DNA of 17,371 nt from Phenylobacterium sp. CCH9-H3 (GTDB lineage: Bacteria; Pseudomonadota; Alphaproteobacteria; Caulobacterales; Caulobacteraceae). Within the stretch, counting starts at the first letter, position 1. Every line of letters starts with the position of its first letter. The DNA lies in the NCBI RefSeq assembly GCF_001557235.1, contig NZ_LSJI01000224.1, positions 1 through 17,371 on the forward strand, in the 5' to 3' direction. Under the pieces are notes generated by a model that did no database searches, was not told the origin of the DNA, and saw only the letters and a program-made list of their open reading frames with translations. Positions 16,070-17,371 of this stretch are shown piece after piece. The translations under genes were made by a program, and so were the position numbers.

Positions 16070-17266
16070 TCAGGCCGCCTGGCTCTCGTGCATGTCCGTC
16101 CCGAGGCTGAGCTCGAAGTCCTGGAGGGTATCGACGAGCTGGATCACGTTGGCCGCCAGCGGCTTGCCGCGCGGGAACTGATAGCGCCAATAGGTGGCGA
16201 TGTGGCTGACGAGGCCGCAGCCGTCGCCCAGCGACAGGAACATCTCGGGCGACTTCAGCAGGAAGTCGCGGAAGGCCAGGGCGTTGCCGTCGACGGTGAG
16301 CTGGGAGAACACCTCGTCGTAGACGCCCAGATGGCCCATGACGGACTTCACCTGCCGTTCCATCTTCTGGCGCAGGCGGTTCTTGAGGGCCTCGAGCTCG
16401 TGGGCGGTCTCGGAATCGATCGGGCCGATGACCCGCACGCGGCCCAGTTCGCTGAACACGTCGCGGAGGTTTCCCCACAGGGTGTTGAGAACCCACTTGT
16501 AGTAGAGGAAGCCCTTCCAGGCGAAAATCCCCTCCTTGTAGTTCTCCTTCTCCAGCCGGAGCGTGAGGCGCAGGGGCTCAAGGCGGTCGTCGGTCTTGGC
16601 CGAGAGCAGGGCCTCCACCAGGCGCGCGATATTGCCTTCCTGCCCCTCGGCGTCGCGGTAGGCGAGCTCGATCAGCTTGGCGATCTCGGCGCCGACGAAC
16701 CGCTGCATGCGGGCGAGATCGGGGGCGGAGATTTCGAAGTGGCTGGGGCTGATGTCGAAGCCGCGCCGCTTCATATGCTCGCGCAGCAGGAACGGGTCGA
16801 GGGACGGCAACTCGTCGATGGCCTCGAGCACGGCCACGTCGCGGCCGAAGTCCGGCGCCTCGCCGCGCAGTTCCTCGAAGGCGTCCAGCCAACCGGTCTC
16901 GGAGACGAACACCGAACGTCCGCCGAGGCCCAGGTCCGACCGCTCGAACGGGATAATCAGCTTGGTGGCGGTGTAGCGGATGCGGTCGAACGCCTCGCGT
17001 TCCTGGTCGCGCAACCGGTGGCGCACGATCACTGCGCCGTTGAGGCTGGAGGCGACGAAGAAGGGGGCCTTCTCGTGGTCGGGATTGTTGGCGTTGCGAG
17101 CCGAGAGCGCCGCGAGATTCAGCACGCGGCTGGTCGACGCCGTCCGCTCCAGACCGCGGAGACTGCGATAAGTCCTGTCTGAGCCCTTGCCCACGTCCTG
17201 ATATCCCGAGGCGCGAAGCGGCGGGGAGAGCCCGCTTCGTCGCGAGACCGAGTTCGTGCCTTGCAA
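16070..17266 (-). CDS. Soluble hypothetical protein, unrecognised family
   Basis: The product is up to 398 residues. I do not recognise it. It has no signal peptide or membrane segment and looks mostly helical, with charged stretches. Recognisable-looking blocks are APFFVASSLNGAVIVRHRL (about 67-85), IIPFERSDLGLGGRSVFVSE (104-123), a FVGAEIAKLIELAYRDAEGQ helix, WKGFLYYKWVLNTLWGNLRDVF, and a C-terminal DGNALAFRDFLLKSPEMFLSLGDG part. The start is uncertain: TTG 17266 is the longest, GTG 17194 trims 24 residues, and a GTG at residue 48 is also possible; none has a strong ribosome site. The first 50 or so codons are weaker in third-position G/C than the rest, which favours a later start. It converges on the HWE kinase with one base between stops, so the two 3' ends are probably antisense to each other. 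Function cannot be inferred from position. Confidence 0.72.
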   Translation of the reverse strand: MQGTNSVSRRSGLSPPLRASGYQDVGKGSDRTYRSLRGLERTASTSRVLNLAALSARNANNPDHEKAPFFVASSLNGAVIVRHRLRDQEREAFDRIRYTATKLIIPFERSDLGLGGRSVFVSETGWLDAFEELRGEAPDFGRDVAVLEAIDELPSLDPFLLREHMKRRGFDISPSHFEISAPDLARMQRFVGAEIAKLIELAYRDAEGQEGNIARLVEALLSAKTDDRLEPLRLTLRLEKENYKEGIFAWKGFLYYKWVLNTLWGNLRDVFSELGRVRVIGPIDSETAHELEALKNRLRQKMERQVKSVMGHLGVYDEVFSQLTVDGNALAFRDFLLKSPEMFLSLGDGCGLVSHIATYWRYQFPRGKPLAANVIQLVDTLQDFELSLGTDMHESQAA

Positions 17267-17358
17267 CTGCTAACCAAATTCCGCCGATTCGAGCCTCGGC
17301 GGCGGCGGGGGCGGCCGGCAGGCCGTTTCGCCTACTCATTTTGGGGGCGGAGGGGCGG

Positions 17359-17371
17359 ATGGACTCCGGTG
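17359..17371 (+). CDS. Possible start of a plus-strand gene cut by the right edge
   Basis: An ATG at 17359 (MDSG...) is preceded by GGAGG at 17349-17353 with 5-base spacing, a good ribosome site. Only four codons are visible, so this is a translation-start signal and not a supported gene. If real, it is divergent from the hypothetical gene to its left. Confidence 0.22.

Noticed and set aside
16578..17339. A minus-strand frame starting ATG (MSRRNGLPAA) that overlaps the hypothetical gene, possible frameshift
   Set aside because: It would need a frame change to join the hypothetical protein. The translation turns Arg-rich and patternless inside the overlap, and the hypothetical frame is intact, so I see no need for a frameshift.

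Overview
The window is very GC-rich DNA with dense, short-gapped genes and almost only G/C at third codon positions. The gene content (TonB/OmpA envelope genes, a DUF2189 membrane protein, a TonB-dependent receptor with a TetR regulator, an ECF42-type sigma factor with DGPF/YCII partners, and two HWE-family histidine kinases) fits an alphaproteobacterium. My best guess is Caulobacteraceae (Caulobacter/Phenylobacterium-like), inferred from protein style and not from a marker gene. I see no rRNA, tRNA, CRISPR array, insertion sequence or phage gene.

Layout. (1) 1-806, minus strand: an OmpA-domain lipoprotein followed by the start of a TonB-like energy transducer that runs off the left edge. The first 99 bases are a near-perfect fold-back palindrome that looks like an assembly or library artefact inside the TonB-like gene. 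(2) 1064-1933: a multi-pass DUF2189 membrane protein. (3) 1967-5672: a 981-residue TonB-dependent outer-membrane receptor preceded by two related palindromic operator-like sites and facing a convergent TetR regulator, probably one uptake-and-control unit. (4) 5731-6819, minus: an HtrA/DegS-like serine protease predicted to be a lipoprotein. (5) 7034-9116: two tandem DGPF/YCII proteins (about 63% identical) and an ECF42-type sigma factor overlapping the second, a known type of sigma/DGPF module with a candidate ECF promoter in front. (6) 9290-10783: an exported protein of unknown function with a probable sigma-70 promoter, then a small lipoprotein. (7) 10909-16068: a signalling cluster made of a soluble PAS-PAS-PAS hybrid histidine kinase, then two divergent PAS-PAS HWE kinases. 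(8) 16070-17266, minus: a soluble protein I do not recognise, and a possible divergent gene start at the right edge.

How the parts may work together: left of about 6.8 kb the theme is the cell envelope (TonB-powered import, peptidoglycan anchoring, periplasmic proteolysis); right of it the theme is sensing and transcriptional control. No stand-alone response regulator or histidine phosphotransfer protein lies in the window, so all three kinases must signal to partners elsewhere. I find no clearly new defence or mobile system. The items most worth a second look are the fold-back palindrome, the twin operator sites, the five cysteine pairs of the receptor, the divergent HWE pair, and two proteins of unknown function.
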